Assembly (NCBI GenBank): GCA_035556715.1
Contig: DATMER010000032.1
Coordinates: 22,599 to 86,598 of the forward strand
Source of the DNA: DATMER01 sp035556715
Lineage (GTDB): Bacteria > Acidobacteriota > Thermoanaerobaculia > Multivoradales > UBA5704
Length of the DNA stretch: 64,000 bases
Reading direction: 5' to 3'
Position 1 is the first letter of the stretch, and each line of letters starts with the position of its first letter. The position numbers were made by a program, and so were the translations under genes. The notes beneath the pieces were generated by a model. It saw nothing but the letters and a program-made list of their open reading frames with translations, searched no databases and had not been told where the DNA came from. Positions 1-8,682 of the stretch are shown in pieces.

Positions 1-1
1 C

Positions 2-691
2 GAAGGTTGGGAGCCGGCCGGCGCCGAGGTTCGGATGGGCACCCCGCACCGAGTCCTCGCCGAGATGGCGGAGCAGACCGCAGCCGACCTGATCGTGGTC
101 GGGGCCACCAGGTCAGGGTCGTTCACCGCCGAGCTGCTGGGCTCGACCGCCGACAGAGTCCTGAGGAAGGCCTCCTGCCCGGTCCTGGTGGTGCGCAACG
201 GGTTGCCGATGCCACGCAAGGTGCTCGCTCCCGTAGACCTGTCGCCAGTTTCCGGCGAAGCCTTTCGCCGCGGGCTGCACCTGCTCGCTCAGCTCTCGGA
301 CGGCGGAGAGATCCAGGTGCGGGTGGTCTACGCCCTCGGCCTCCTGGATGCCCTGGCGGTCCGGCAGCGGACCGGAGGGCAGATGCCCCTCGAAGAGGTC
401 GAGCGTCCCGTTGCCGAGGAGCTGGCGCGGTTCGTTTCCCAGAACCTGGAGAACCTGCCCGGGGAGCGCTTCCAGGTGGAGACCGCGGTGCTCTCTGGCG
501 AGGCCCGCGTGGAGATCCTCCGCGAGTTGGAAGAGCGCCCGGCCGACCTCGTGATCCTGGGCACCCACGGACGCGGCGGTTGGGACCGGCTGGTGCTGGG
601 AAGCGTGGCTTCGACGGTCGCCCGCAAAGCTCCCTGCAGTGTGCTCGTGGTCCCGCCTGACGCCGCTCTGGCAGAGCAGGAGGAAAGATGA
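2..691 (+). CDS. Universal stress protein, tandem UspA domains (5' partial)
   Basis: The gene runs in from the left edge; the frame is open from base 2, so the N-terminus is missing. The visible part holds the end of one Usp domain, with a GATRSGSF then LLGSTADRVL nucleotide-binding pattern followed by a CPVLVV strand. A complete second Usp domain follows, ending in GTHGRGGWDRLVLGSVAS and CSVLVVP. Both tails fit the G-x2-G-x9-G-[ST] ATP-binding signature, so this is probably an ATP-binding cytoplasmic stress protein. Its stop overlaps the next start (ATGA). Family assignment is firm; the physiological role cannot be read from sequence. Confidence 0.9.
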   Translation, partial: EGWEPAGAEVRMGTPHRVLAEMAEQTAADLIVVGATRSGSFTAELLGSTADRVLRKASCPVLVVRNGLPMPRKVLAPVDLSPVSGEAFRRGLHLLAQLSDGGEIQVRVVYALGLLDALAVRQRTGGQMPLEEVERPVAEELARFVSQNLENLPGERFQVETAVLSGEARVEILRELEERPADLVILGTHGRGGWDRLVLGSVASTVARKAPCSVLVVPPDAALAEQEER

Positions 692-1347
692 AGCGATTTC
701 CCCGGATGACGCTCGCCGCAGCCTTACCCATCATCCTGCCCGTCGTCCTGCCCATCATCCTGATCGGGTGCGCCTCCGGCGGACCCGCCTCGGGTGTCAA
801 GGGTCTCGCCCCTGCCCAGGAGACTTGGTGGGAGAATCTCCGCGGCCTCTGTGGCAAGGCCTATGCCGGCACTCTCGCCAGCACCGATCCCGCGGACGCC
901 TCGTTCGCCGGACAGTCCATGGCAATGCACGTGCGGAAGTGCGAGGACGCGCGGATCGAAATCCCTTTCCACGTGGGCGAGGACCGTTCCCGTACCTGGG
1001 TGCTGTCCCGGACGGAGACCGGCATCGAGCTGAAGCACGACCATCGCCACGAGGACGGCAGCGAGGACGAGATTACTCTCTACGGCGGCCACACCGATTC
1101 GCCCAGTACCGGGCCCAGCACCGGGATTGCCCAGCTCTTCCCCGTGGACGAGTACTCGAAGAAGCTCTTCGTCGAGCACGACCGAACTCCGTCCACGACC
1201 AACGTCTGGAGCATGGAGATCGTGCCCGGCGAGCGCTTCTCCTACATCCTGCGGCGCCCCGGCCGCCACTTCCAGGTGGACTTCGACCTCACCCGGACGA
1301 TCGAGCCGCCACCCGCGCCCTGGGGATACGAGCCGGCGAGCCCATAG
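688..1347 (+). CDS. Hypothetical lipoprotein
   Basis: 219 residues. A lysine/arginine N-terminus is followed by a long hydrophobic stretch and a lipobox ending LIGC at about residues 25-28, so this is probably a lipid-anchored envelope protein. The mature part is hydrophilic and contains an FxVDFDLTR segment near the C-terminus. The start ATG overlaps the stop of the universal stress gene (ATGA), which implies translational coupling. I do not recognise a family. Confidence 0.8.
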   Translation: MKRFPRMTLAAALPIILPVVLPIILIGCASGGPASGVKGLAPAQETWWENLRGLCGKAYAGTLASTDPADASFAGQSMAMHVRKCEDARIEIPFHVGEDRSRTWVLSRTETGIELKHDHRHEDGSEDEITLYGGHTDSPSTGPSTGIAQLFPVDEYSKKLFVEHDRTPSTTNVWSMEIVPGERFSYILRRPGRHFQVDFDLTRTIEPPPAPWGYEPASP

Positions 1348-1350
1348 CCT

Positions 1351-1893
1351 TCAGGATCCCAAGGGCAGGGGCGGAACCTCGATTCCATACCTCTCGCGGA
1401 GCACGCGAAAGTGGTGGTCAAGGTGCCCGGCCAGGATGAAGGCGAGAGCCCGAACCGAGACCGGGTACGAATTGGCCGTGCCGAGACGGGCCAGATCCTC
1501 AGGAGCGAGCGCACGGAAGAGCAGGAGGTTCGCGCTGCGGAGGAGAGTGAGCTCCTCGATAAGAGATGACAGCGTGCGGGAGTCGAAGTTGGATCGAGCG
1601 ACGTAGAAGTTCTCGTCGAAGCCGGGGAGGGGAGTCTCGTCGCCGCGGCTGATGCAAAGAGCGCGATAGCTGAAGACCCGTTCCGCATCGATGAGATGGC
1701 CGGCGATCTCGCGAAGGCTCCACTTGCCGGGAGCGTAACGGAAGGTCTCCTGGTCAGCCGGAACGGTTGCGGCGAGATGACGGAGCTGGTCTTTCTGAAG
1801 CTCGAGAATCTCGAGCACGTCGCCGGGAGGCAGGCCGGCGATGTAACCTGCGTAGAACTCCGCATACTCACCGGGCTCGGGTCGCTCGATCAT
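1351..1893 (-). CDS. DinB-like / YfiT-type four-helix bundle protein
   Basis: 180 residues, the usual size for the DinB_2 superfamily of putative metal-dependent hydrolases and thiol transferases. The metal histidines are visible: one in GHLIDAERVFSYR (about residue 66) and a pair in AGHLDHHFRVLRERY near residue 155. The W-S-L-R-E-I-A-G-H motif is typical. The start has a very strong ribosome-binding site, GAGGTGATCC directly before ATG. The gene is divergent from the short gene at 1995 and convergent with the lipoprotein. Substrate unknown; bacillithiol-type S-transferases belong to the same fold. Confidence 0.88.
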   Translation of the reverse strand: MIERPEPGEYAEFYAGYIAGLPPGDVLEILELQKDQLRHLAATVPADQETFRYAPGKWSLREIAGHLIDAERVFSYRALCISRGDETPLPGFDENFYVARSNFDSRTLSSLIEELTLLRSANLLLFRALAPEDLARLGTANSYPVSVRALAFILAGHLDHHFRVLRERYGIEVPPLPLGS

Positions 1894-1994
1894 GGATCAC
1901 CTCATCCTGTTTGCGGCCTCTATCTTCTCACAGGGGTTAGACAAGAGGCGCGGCCGGAGCGTACAACGAGGAGGGGAGAGAAAGGAGCCTGCCG

Positions 1995-2255
1995 ATGTCT
2001 CTTCTGGGGATGCTGTTCCTGCTACCGACCCTGTCCGGCGCGCCGGCCGCGCCTCCGGTGGCCGTTCCGCTTGAAATCGAGCTGAAGCAGGGGAGTCCGG
2101 ACGAAGCCCGGACGCGGGACCAGCTCCTGCGCCTGCTCCAGGAGCACGACCTCGGGCGCTGGATCTTCACCCGCAAGGTCATGATCGACGGCTCGCCCCG
2201 GGTGATCCCCGCGAAAGCGCAACGAGGGTCAAGGGTCAGGGGCGCCGGTTCCTAG
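1995..2255 (+). pseudogene. Truncated exported protein remnant
   Basis: 86 codons with a good ribosome-binding site (AAAGGAG, 7 nt before ATG). The N-terminus MSLLGMLFLLPTLSGAPAAP looks like a signal peptide. The body reads LLRLLQEHDLGRWIFTRKV, then a low-complexity basic tail that looks out of frame. About 140 bp downstream (2302-2331) the DNA segment encoding the WIFTRKVMIDG part is repeated with changes, so a longer gene appears to have been broken and partly duplicated. I suspect a remnant of a larger exported protein; the parent family is not certain. Confidence 0.45.
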
Positions 2256-2351
2256 GAGAGCGCCGGGGTGAGACCCGCAGCCGTTCTCTGGAGGTGCCGG
2301 AGATCTTCACCGCAAGGTCGTGATCGACGTCACACAGGCGCTTCTTGGGGT

Positions 2352-2759
2352 TCAGGCAAATGGGTCGACGATCTCGACTCCGGCCTTCTCGAAATCACGG
2401 CGGTTCCGGGTTACGACCGTAAGCCTGTGAACGAGGGCGGTCGCCGCGATCAGGCTGTCTTTGATCGGCATGGATCGGCCGCTCGCGCGGAGCTCGGCGA
2501 GAAGCTCGGCCCAGCGGACCCCCGTGGCCGCCTCCCAAGCAAGGCAGTGGATGCGCTCGACCCCGTCCTGGAACCAACGATCCAATCGAGCACGGCGTTT
2601 CCCCTTCGGCACCAGAAGGATGCCGAAACGGATCTCACCGAGGATGACAGGATCGACGGCAATTTCCCTTTCATGGCGCGCCAGCCATTCCAAGACCCTG
2701 GAATTGGGTTCGGACTTGGTCGCCTCGCTCAGAACGTTGGCGTCGACCAGGAACATCAC
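2352..2759 (-). CDS. vapC: PIN-domain ribonuclease toxin VapC
   Basis: 135 residues, the normal VapC length. PIN-domain acidic residues are in place: D6 in FLVDANVLSE, a glutamate in ILGEIRFGI, an aspartate in PIKDSLIAATA and TRNRRDF near the C-terminus. VapC toxins cleave tRNA or rRNA in a Mg-dependent way when not neutralised. It overlaps the upstream antitoxin gene by four bases (ATGA), the standard toxin-antitoxin arrangement. The specific RNA target cannot be inferred. Confidence 0.93.
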   Translation of the reverse strand: MMFLVDANVLSEATKSEPNSRVLEWLARHEREIAVDPVILGEIRFGILLVPKGKRRARLDRWFQDGVERIHCLAWEAATGVRWAELLAELRASGRSMPIKDSLIAATALVHRLTVVTRNRRDFEKAGVEIVDPFA

Positions 2760-2986
2760 AATGTGTCGGTGGACTCGGACTCGATGGGAACGAAGAAGTC
2801 CTTCTCGGGGCAGGCGAGGAGCCAGTCCAGAAGACCCTGGTTTCTGGGCTGAGATAGGCGTACGAGCCTGTACTCACCGCGGTCAATGCGCTCGACCTCG
2901 AACTCCTGTCCAGGCTCGATGCCGTCCTGCCGCCGGATCTCCGCGGGGAGAACAATCTGGCCTTTGGTGGAGACGGCGGTCTTCAT
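2756..2986 (-). CDS. vapB: AbrB/SpoVT-type antitoxin VapB
   Basis: 76 residues. The N-terminus MKTAVSTKGQIVLPAEIRR is the swapped-hairpin AbrB DNA-binding signature, followed by GIEPGQEFEVERID. The C-terminal part (about residues 50-76) is the likely toxin-binding tail. It precedes and overlaps vapC. A perfect 11-bp palindrome ends one base before the start codon and leaves no Shine-Dalgarno sequence, so the mRNA may be leaderless and autoregulated through that palindrome. Confidence 0.92.
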   Translation of the reverse strand: MKTAVSTKGQIVLPAEIRRQDGIEPGQEFEVERIDRGEYRLVRLSQPRNQGLLDWLLACPEKDFFVPIESESTDTL

Positions 2987-2987
2987 G

Positions 2988-3012
2988 CTTGGTAAGATAG
3001 CATCTTACCAAG
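2988..3012. promoter_or_regulatory. Palindromic operator of vapBC
   Basis: Perfect inverted repeat, arms CTTGGTAAGAT and ATCTTACCAAG with an AGC spacer, ending one base upstream of the vapB ATG. AbrB-type VapB proteins usually repress their own operon by binding such dyads, and the TAAGAT inside the arm could serve as the -10 hexamer. Symmetry and position are seen; the operator role is inferred. Confidence 0.7.
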
Positions 3013-3167
3013 GCAGCGTCAAAGAACGGGGTCGGCTTGGCTGGCACTCCAATCGCCGGATTCGAAGGGAGCTGTCCTGCATTCTGGTACCTGTTCCTGC
3101 AGCAGGCGGTGAACCGCCGCTCCGTCCTCGGTGACGAATTCCAGGAGGCTTCGGAGAGGCCGCCGCC

Positions 3168-3421
3168 CGCCATGACCCGATCCTGCATTCCGCGGTGATG
3201 CGAATGGTCGACCGGCAGATCGCCGACAGCGACCCTCCGTAAACTAGGGAGACGGTCGAGAGGCTCCTGACCGAGGGCTCCTCTCCCGAGCAGGTGCGGC
3301 GGATGATCGGGCTCCTCATCATACGCGAGCTCACTGAGGGTCTTTTCCACCAAGCGCCATTCAACATGGAGCGCTTCATCGAGAACCTGCGCCGCCTGCC
3401 GCAGATCCCGCCGTCCCCCTG
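3168..3421 (+). pseudogene. DUF1841-like protein remnant with in-frame stop
   Basis: Reading frame 3 encodes DPILHSAVMRMVDRQIADSD, then PP, a TAA stop at 3240-3242, and continues in the same frame TRETVERLLTEG up to NMERFIENLRRLPQ and a TGA at 3419-3421. The pattern (N/D-P-x-L-H, Q-x4-D-P-P, E-R-L, terminal L-R-R-L) resembles DUF1841 proteins. A single G-to-T change (GAA to TAA) would explain the stop. No convincing start is visible upstream. I see nothing recognisable in the following 250 bases before the sigma-factor gene. Confidence 0.55.
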
Positions 3422-3673
3422 AGCGCGTGAGTCACGGACTTTCGGAAGCTGGATGGCCTGCGCCTCGAGACGCGGCCTGCCAGCCCGCCAGAAGGAGAGC
3501 CAGCTTCGTGGCCGTTCTCATGCCTGAATAGAGGCTCCCGGCTGGGAACAGCTCCCTCGAAGGATCAGGCGACATACGCCGCGCAGTCAAGGACTTGAGC
3601 CATTGACTGTGCTAGATCGACGGCCTGCTGCCGTACGCCTGCCGTACAAAGGATGACTTGGCCGCAGTGGGTG

Positions 3674-4927
3674 TCAGCTACGACCTCGCGCGCTGGGTGG
3701 CTGCCGCGCTACCTCGTGCAGTCTCTCGGTAAGCCAGCGCCGGACCGGCTCAGGACAGACCATCTCCAGAGAGCGGCGGAAGGCTTCCGCTGCCTCATGT
3801 CTATGGCCGGCCCGGGCATGGAGCTCTCCTTCCGTGGCGGGTAGAAGGTAGTAATCGTCCAGACGGATCGGCGCCAGCGCGGCGAGCCCCGCCTCCGGCC
3901 CTCTGACCATGGCCAGGGCTACGGCTCGGTTGAGCGCTACCACGGGCGAAGGCTTGAGGTCGACCAGCAAGTCGTAGAGCCTCAGGATCTCGGGCCAGTT
4001 GGTCTCCTCGACGCTCGGTGCCGCGGCATGGGCGGCGGCGATCCCGGCTTCCAGGTGGTAGACGGACAGCTCGTCGCCCCTCGCGGAGCGGTCCAGGTGG
4101 CGGAAGCCGGCCGCGATCATCTCCCGGTCCCAGGTGGAGCGGTCCTGCTCGGAGAGGAGCAGGAGGTTTCCTTCCGAATCCACCCGCGAGGCGAGGCGGG
4201 CTCCCTGGAGGTGGAGGAGGGCGGCGAGGGCATGTGTCTTGGGTGTGTCCAGGGCGGGATGACCCGTCACGAGACGGGCCAGGCGGATCGCCTCGTGACA
4301 GACATCGCGGCGCACCAGCTCTTCGCCACAGTGGGTGGAGTAGCCCTCGTTGAACATGGCGTAGAGAACTTCGAGCACGGAGTCCAGGGCTGCGGGAAGC
4401 TCGCGGGGCGGTGGCACCTCGAAGGGCGGCCTTGCCTGCTGAAGCCGGTGCTTCGCCCGGACCAGCCGTTGGGCCACGGTGGCCTCCTTGGCGAGGAAGG
4501 CGCGGGCGATCTCGGGCACGCCGAAGCCGCCCACCGTCTTCAGGGTGAGGGCCACCCGCGTGTCGGGTGGGACTGCGGACTGGCAGCAGATGAAGATCAG
4601 GCGGAGCTGGTCGTCCATCTCCTGCTCCCCGGGCGAGGAGAGCGCGGCGGCCCAGGTCCGGATGTCCTCTTCCTTGCTGGCCAACGAGGCGTCGCGGCGC
4701 AGAGCATCCAGTGCCCGGTTCTTGGCGACCTGGACCAGCCAGCCGGCCGGGTTGTCGGGCACACCGCGGAAAGGCCAGGTGCGGAGGGCCTGGAGAAGGG
4801 CCTCCTGCACAACGTCCTCGGCAAGGCCGAGGTGGGCGGGGCCGAAGATCCGGGTGAGCCCGGCGACCATCCGCCCCGCCTCACGGCGGAACAGATGGTC
4901 GACGAGATGATTGACGTCGCGCTCCAT
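3674..4927 (-). CDS. ECF42-type RNA polymerase sigma factor
   Basis: 417 residues. Sigma region 2 (about 10-75) includes AEDVVQEALLQAL and DNPAGWLVQVAKNRALD; region 4 (about 110-165) includes TLKTVGGFGVPEIARAFL. The long C-terminal extension (about 170-400) of helical, TPR-like character distinguishes ECF42 from ordinary ECF factors and replaces an anti-sigma partner. It lies 6 nt behind the YCII gene, the hallmark partner of this group. It probably directs transcription of its own two-gene operon. Nothing in the sequence identifies the inducing signal. Confidence 0.92.
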   Translation of the reverse strand: MERDVNHLVDHLFRREAGRMVAGLTRIFGPAHLGLAEDVVQEALLQALRTWPFRGVPDNPAGWLVQVAKNRALDALRRDASLASKEEDIRTWAAALSSPGEQEMDDQLRLIFICCQSAVPPDTRVALTLKTVGGFGVPEIARAFLAKEATVAQRLVRAKHRLQQARPPFEVPPPRELPAALDSVLEVLYAMFNEGYSTHCGEELVRRDVCHEAIRLARLVTGHPALDTPKTHALAALLHLQGARLASRVDSEGNLLLLSEQDRSTWDREMIAAGFRHLDRSARGDELSVYHLEAGIAAAHAAAPSVEETNWPEILRLYDLLVDLKPSPVVALNRAVALAMVRGPEAGLAALAPIRLDDYYLLPATEGELHARAGHRHEAAEAFRRSLEMVCPEPVRRWLTERLHEVARQPPSARGRS

Positions 4928-4933
4928 GGCTTC

Positions 4934-5284
4934 CTACGAGGTGGGCTCGACCTCGCGCAGCTCGATCCAGCCGTACTCGATGTGCGGGCAGGTCTTCGCG
5001 ATTTCGGCGGCCTCGTCGTAGTCCGCGGCCTCGATCACGAAAAAGCCGGAGAGGACCTCCTTGGTTTCGCTGTAGGGGCCATCGGCCACGCTGACGCCGG
5101 AGCCATTCGGACGAAGGTGGCGTCCGCCCTCGTCGCGCAGCTTCTCGCCCCCGGCCAGCTTGCCCCGTTCGGCGAGCCCGCGGCTCCAGGCGCCATACCG
5201 CTCGATCACGCGCTGCATCTCCTCAGGCGTCCAGTCCTGGGCCACGGCTGGCGATTCGTGCAGGAACATCATGTACTTGGGCAT
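4934..5284 (-). CDS. YCII/DGPF-domain protein, partner of ECF42
   Basis: 116 residues when started at MPKYMMFLHES, which has an excellent ribosome-binding site (AAGGAGGAG, 4 nt before ATG); a longer frame upstream lacks one. The domain contains the DGPYSETKE motif that names DGPF/YCII proteins, with conserved His and Asp for a putative active site. Such proteins occur almost always next to ECF42 sigma factors. The exact reaction is unknown. First gene of the operon; the sigma gene follows after 6 nt. Confidence 0.92.
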   Translation of the reverse strand: MPKYMMFLHESPAVAQDWTPEEMQRVIERYGAWSRGLAERGKLAGGEKLRDEGGRHLRPNGSGVSVADGPYSETKEVLSGFFVIEAADYDEAAEIAKTCPHIEYGWIELREVEPTS

Positions 5285-5342
5285 CGTCTCCTCCTTTTCC
5301 TGGACGGCGGCAATGGGCGCCATCCTAATGTGTGTCCATCCC

Positions 5343-5371
5343 TCAACGAACGGGGAGGCTGGAAATCGACA
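5343..5371 (-). promoter_or_regulatory. Candidate ECF42-dependent promoter of the YCII-sigma operon
   Basis: On the minus strand TGTCGA (5366-5371) is followed after 17 nt by CGTTGA (5343-5348). As I recall, published ECF42 promoters have TGTCGA at -35 and a CGA/TC-like -10, so this fits autoregulation. The leader to the YCII start would be about 50 nt. It overlaps the promoter region of the divergent nucleotidyltransferase gene. Confidence 0.5.
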
Positions 5372-5391
5372 GGCCCGATACAATCCCGCGG

Positions 5392-8034
5392 ATGGAGCTG
5401 ATCTCCACTCACATCGGCGCCGACTTCGATGCGTTCGCGGCCATGGTCGCGGCGTCGCGGTTCCATCCCGAGGCGAAGATGTTCTTCCCCGGATCGCGCG
5501 AGGAGTCGGTGCGCCGGATGCTGGAGAGCGGACTCGTGGAGCTTTCCGAGCTTCGGCACAAGGACGTCGATCCCGCGGCCCTCACCCGGGTGATCCTCTG
5601 CGATGTCCGGCAGAAGGAGCGGATCGGCATCCTGGCCGAGTGGCTGGCGGAGAACCCGGACATCGAGGTCTGGGCCTACGACCACCATCCCGAGGCCGAG
5701 TCGGACATCCAGGTCCGCGGCGGGATCGTGGACCTCGAGGTGGGCTCCACCTCGACGTTGATGGTGGAGGAGCTGCGCCGCCGGGGCATGACGTGCAGCT
5801 CCTCCGAGGCCGACCTGCTGCTCCTGGGGATCTATGAGGACACCGGGTCTCTCACCTATGCCACGACCAGCCCGCGGGATTTCGAGGCCGTGGTCTGGCT
5901 GCTCTCCCAGGGGGGAGACCTGGCGACAGTGCGGCGCTTCGTGTCCCGGCCTCTCGACCCCGAGCGCCTGGAAATCCTCCATCGGATGACTCAGCGCCTG
6001 GAGGTTCACCGCATCCACGGCCACCGGACCGGTCTCGTGGAGGTGGACCTGGACACCTACGTCGAGGAGCTGGCGCCGCTGGTCTCGCGCTGCATGGAGA
6101 TCTTCGAGCTGCCGGTCCTGTTCGCTCTGTTCGGCGAGGGGATGGAGGGGGACCGGGTCACCCTGATCGCCCGCGGCGACCTGGAGGGGTTCGATCTGGG
6201 CGAGTTTCTGGCCCGCTTTGGCGGCGGCGGACACGCCACCGCGGCCTCGGCCCGCGTCAAGGGGGCCACGATGCTGGAGATCCGGGAGCGGCTGCTCGAG
6301 GACCTGCAGACGGCCCTGCCTCCGGCAGCCCGGGCCCGGGACCTGATGCTCACCCCTTTCGTCGAGGTGGCGGCCGGCACTTCAATCGAGGAGGCCAAGG
6401 CCCTGCTCAACACCCGCCGGGTCAACGCGGCCCCGGTGGTCGGCCCGGACGGCAAGGTCGCCGGCATCGTTGCCCGCCAGATCCTGGACGCGGCCCTCCA
6501 GCACGGGCTCGGCGGCAGGCCGGTGTCCACGGTCATGACCCACGAGCTGGAATGGGTCGACCCTGAGGCGCCGGCCGAGGAGGTGGGGGAGCGGATGCTC
6601 GCCCGGCACCCCCGGTTCGTGCTGGTGGGAGACCCTGGGTCGGGCCGTCCGCTGGGACTGGTCACCCGCATGCAGGTGCTCCGGCACCTCCACGGCCGCC
6701 TGTCGGAGGTCGGAGAGCGCTTCGACCGGCGGACCGGGCAGATCCGGGAGAGGAAGGAGAAGGTCGTCCAGCTCCTGGAGGAGCGGCTGCCGGAATTCCT
6801 GCGGCGGCGTGTCGAGCAGATCGCGGCGGTCTCGCGGCGGCACGGCATCCCGGTCTACCTGGTTGGCGGCTTCGTGCGCGACCTGCTCCTGGATCGGGAG
6901 AACCGGGACCTGGACCTCGTGGTCGAGGGGGACGGCCTCGGCTTCGCCGCGCTCCTGGCCGAGGAGCTGGGAGGCCGGGTGCGGACGCATCCCGCCTTCC
7001 TCACGGCCGTGGTCGTGGACCCCGAGGGGTTCCACATCGACATCGCCACGGCGCGGAGCGAGTTCTACCGCGCGCCCGCGGCTCTGCCCGAGGTGCAGAC
7101 CTCTGCGCTGCGCCAGGACCTGATCCGGCGCGACTTCACCATCAACACGCTGGTGATCCGGCTCGGACCGGACGACACGCCCGAGCTGATCGACTACTTC
7201 GGCGGCCGGCACGATCTCAAGGAGAAGACGCTGCGGGTGTTGCACAGCCTCTCCTTCATCGACGACCCTACCCGGGTCCTGCGCGCCGTGCGGCTGGAGC
7301 TGCGCCTCGGCTTCCACATCTCCTCGGAGACGATGCGGCTCGTGGAGGTGGCGCTGTCGGAAGGGATCTTCGACCACCTCTCCGGCGCCCGGCTGCGGGA
7401 GGAGCTGGAAATGCTGCTGGACGATCCGGCGCTCGCTCTGAGAGGGATCGAGCGGCTGGCCGAGCTGGACCTGCTGCGCGTGCTCCATCCGGGAATTTCA
7501 CTGAGAGATGCGTCCCGCGAGCGATTGCGTTCCGCGCGGGCGGCCTGGGACTGGTACCATCTGGAAGGGCTCACCGATCCACCCGTGCGGGTCTGGCGCC
7601 TGCACCTGATGGCGCTCTCCGGCGATCTGGAGGAGGCGGAGCTGGAGCGGCTCGCCGATCGCCTGATGCTGGCCGGCGAGGACCGCCGGCTCCTCGTCTC
7701 CTTCCCGGCGCGTCTGGAAAAGGCCCGGGGAGCGCTCGGGAAGCCGGAGCTCCTGCCGCACCAGGCGCTGGAAGCCCTGGAGGCGTTGCAGGGAGAGGAG
7801 TTGCTGCTGTTGATGGCGGATGAGGATGAGACCACTCGGACCTGGGTGCGCCGCCATCTGACCGAGATGCGCTCCTTCGAGTTGGAGATCCGGGGGGCCG
7901 ACCTGGTTGCCGCGGGCGTGCCGCCGGGTCCGCGGATCGGCGATGCCCTGAAGGCTACGAAGAGGGCGCGGCTGGATGGCCGGATCGAAGCCGGGGAGGA
8001 GCTCCGGCACGCACTGATGCTGTTGGGAGATTGA
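5392..8034 (+). CDS. tRNA nucleotidyltransferase / poly(A) polymerase with N-terminal DHH and CBS domains
   Basis: 880 residues. N-terminal DHH phosphoesterase domain (THIGADFD at 6-13, YDHHPE near 95) and DHHA1 (FGGGGHATAASA near 276). A CBS pair spans about 310-440. The nucleotidyltransferase head starts near 489 (VGGFVRDLLLDRENRDLDLV, with catalytic D-x-D), followed by the RNA-binding neck and body. Family members add A or CCA to tRNA 3' ends; this long fused form is typical of A-adding enzymes in bacteria with split activities. Start chosen at ATG 5392: a TACAAT -10 box ends 7 nt before it, suggesting a leaderless mRNA. Confidence 0.9.
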   Translation: MELISTHIGADFDAFAAMVAASRFHPEAKMFFPGSREESVRRMLESGLVELSELRHKDVDPAALTRVILCDVRQKERIGILAEWLAENPDIEVWAYDHHPEAESDIQVRGGIVDLEVGSTSTLMVEELRRRGMTCSSSEADLLLLGIYEDTGSLTYATTSPRDFEAVVWLLSQGGDLATVRRFVSRPLDPERLEILHRMTQRLEVHRIHGHRTGLVEVDLDTYVEELAPLVSRCMEIFELPVLFALFGEGMEGDRVTLIARGDLEGFDLGEFLARFGGGGHATAASARVKGATMLEIRERLLEDLQTALPPAARARDLMLTPFVEVAAGTSIEEAKALLNTRRVNAAPVVGPDGKVAGIVARQILDAALQHGLGGRPVSTVMTHELEWVDPEAPAEEVGERMLARHPRFVLVGDPGSGRPLGLVTRMQVLRHLHGRLSEVGERFDRRTGQIRERKEKVVQLLEERLPEFLRRRVEQIAAVSRRHGIPVYLVGGFVRDLLLDRENRDLDLVVEGDGLGFAALLAEELGGRVRTHPAFLTAVVVDPEGFHIDIATARSEFYRAPAALPEVQTSALRQDLIRRDFTINTLVIRLGPDDTPELIDYFGGRHDLKEKTLRVLHSLSFIDDPTRVLRAVRLELRLGFHISSETMRLVEVALSEGIFDHLSGARLREELEMLLDDPALALRGIERLAELDLLRVLHPGISLRDASRERLRSARAAWDWYHLEGLTDPPVRVWRLHLMALSGDLEEAELERLADRLMLAGEDRRLLVSFPARLEKARGALGKPELLPHQALEALEALQGEELLLLMADEDETTRTWVRRHLTEMRSFELEIRGADLVAAGVPPGPRIGDALKATKRARLDGRIEAGEELRHALMLLGD

Positions 8035-8682
8035 ATGCGACGTTGTTTCTTGCTGCTCGTCCTCGTAGCCCTGCCTCTTCAGGCACGCGAGTCGGACCGC
8101 ACGGTGGAGGTCCTCCGCTACGGCTGCGCCAACGAGCTGGGGCATCGCGAGGTCACCCTGTTCCGCAACGGCACCGTGCGCCTGCTGGACGGTCCGCCCG
8201 GACAGGAGCTGATGGGGTTGTCGGAGCTGTCACCGGAGAAGCTGACCGGCGCGCTGAACCGGCTGGCTGAGGAAGACCTCGCCGACGCTCGTCAACTGCA
8301 CAAGGGGATCGAAGGTCCCTGGATCGAGAAGTGCGAGCTTCACCTCCAGCTCCCCGATCAGAAGCCGGAGTCATTCCGCTTCGGGCGCTACGACGCCCTT
8401 CCCCTGAACCTCTCCCGCGTGCTCCGGGTGGCCGAAGACCTGGCCGCGGAGGTCCAGGACCTGCGGGGTGTCGAGGAGCTGCCGGTGGACTACGTGCCCC
8501 GCCAGTACGACGTGCTCAAGCGGCGGGACGGCCATCGATACAAGATCCTCCGCTTCACCGCGGACAACAACGGGGTCGAGCTGCAGGGGATTGATCAGCC
8601 GATCGCGCTCTTCGTCCTGCGCGAGGAGATGCGGAGGGAGTTCGTGGCGTTGCTGTCCAGGGAGAGGTCAGGGGATAAGTGA
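8035..8682 (+). CDS. Hypothetical exported protein
   Basis: 215 residues with an N-terminal signal peptide (MRRCFLLLVLVALPLQA) and no lipobox, so probably periplasmic or secreted. The mature part has YGCANELGHREVTLFRNGTV near the start and no motif I recognise. ATG follows the nucleotidyltransferase stop directly, and its own end overlaps rsmD (GTGA), so the three genes form one coupled unit. Confidence 0.8.
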   Translation: MRRCFLLLVLVALPLQARESDRTVEVLRYGCANELGHREVTLFRNGTVRLLDGPPGQELMGLSELSPEKLTGALNRLAEEDLADARQLHKGIEGPWIEKCELHLQLPDQKPESFRFGRYDALPLNLSRVLRVAEDLAAEVQDLRGVEELPVDYVPRQYDVLKRRDGHRYKILRFTADNNGVELQGIDQPIALFVLREEMRREFVALLSRERSGDK

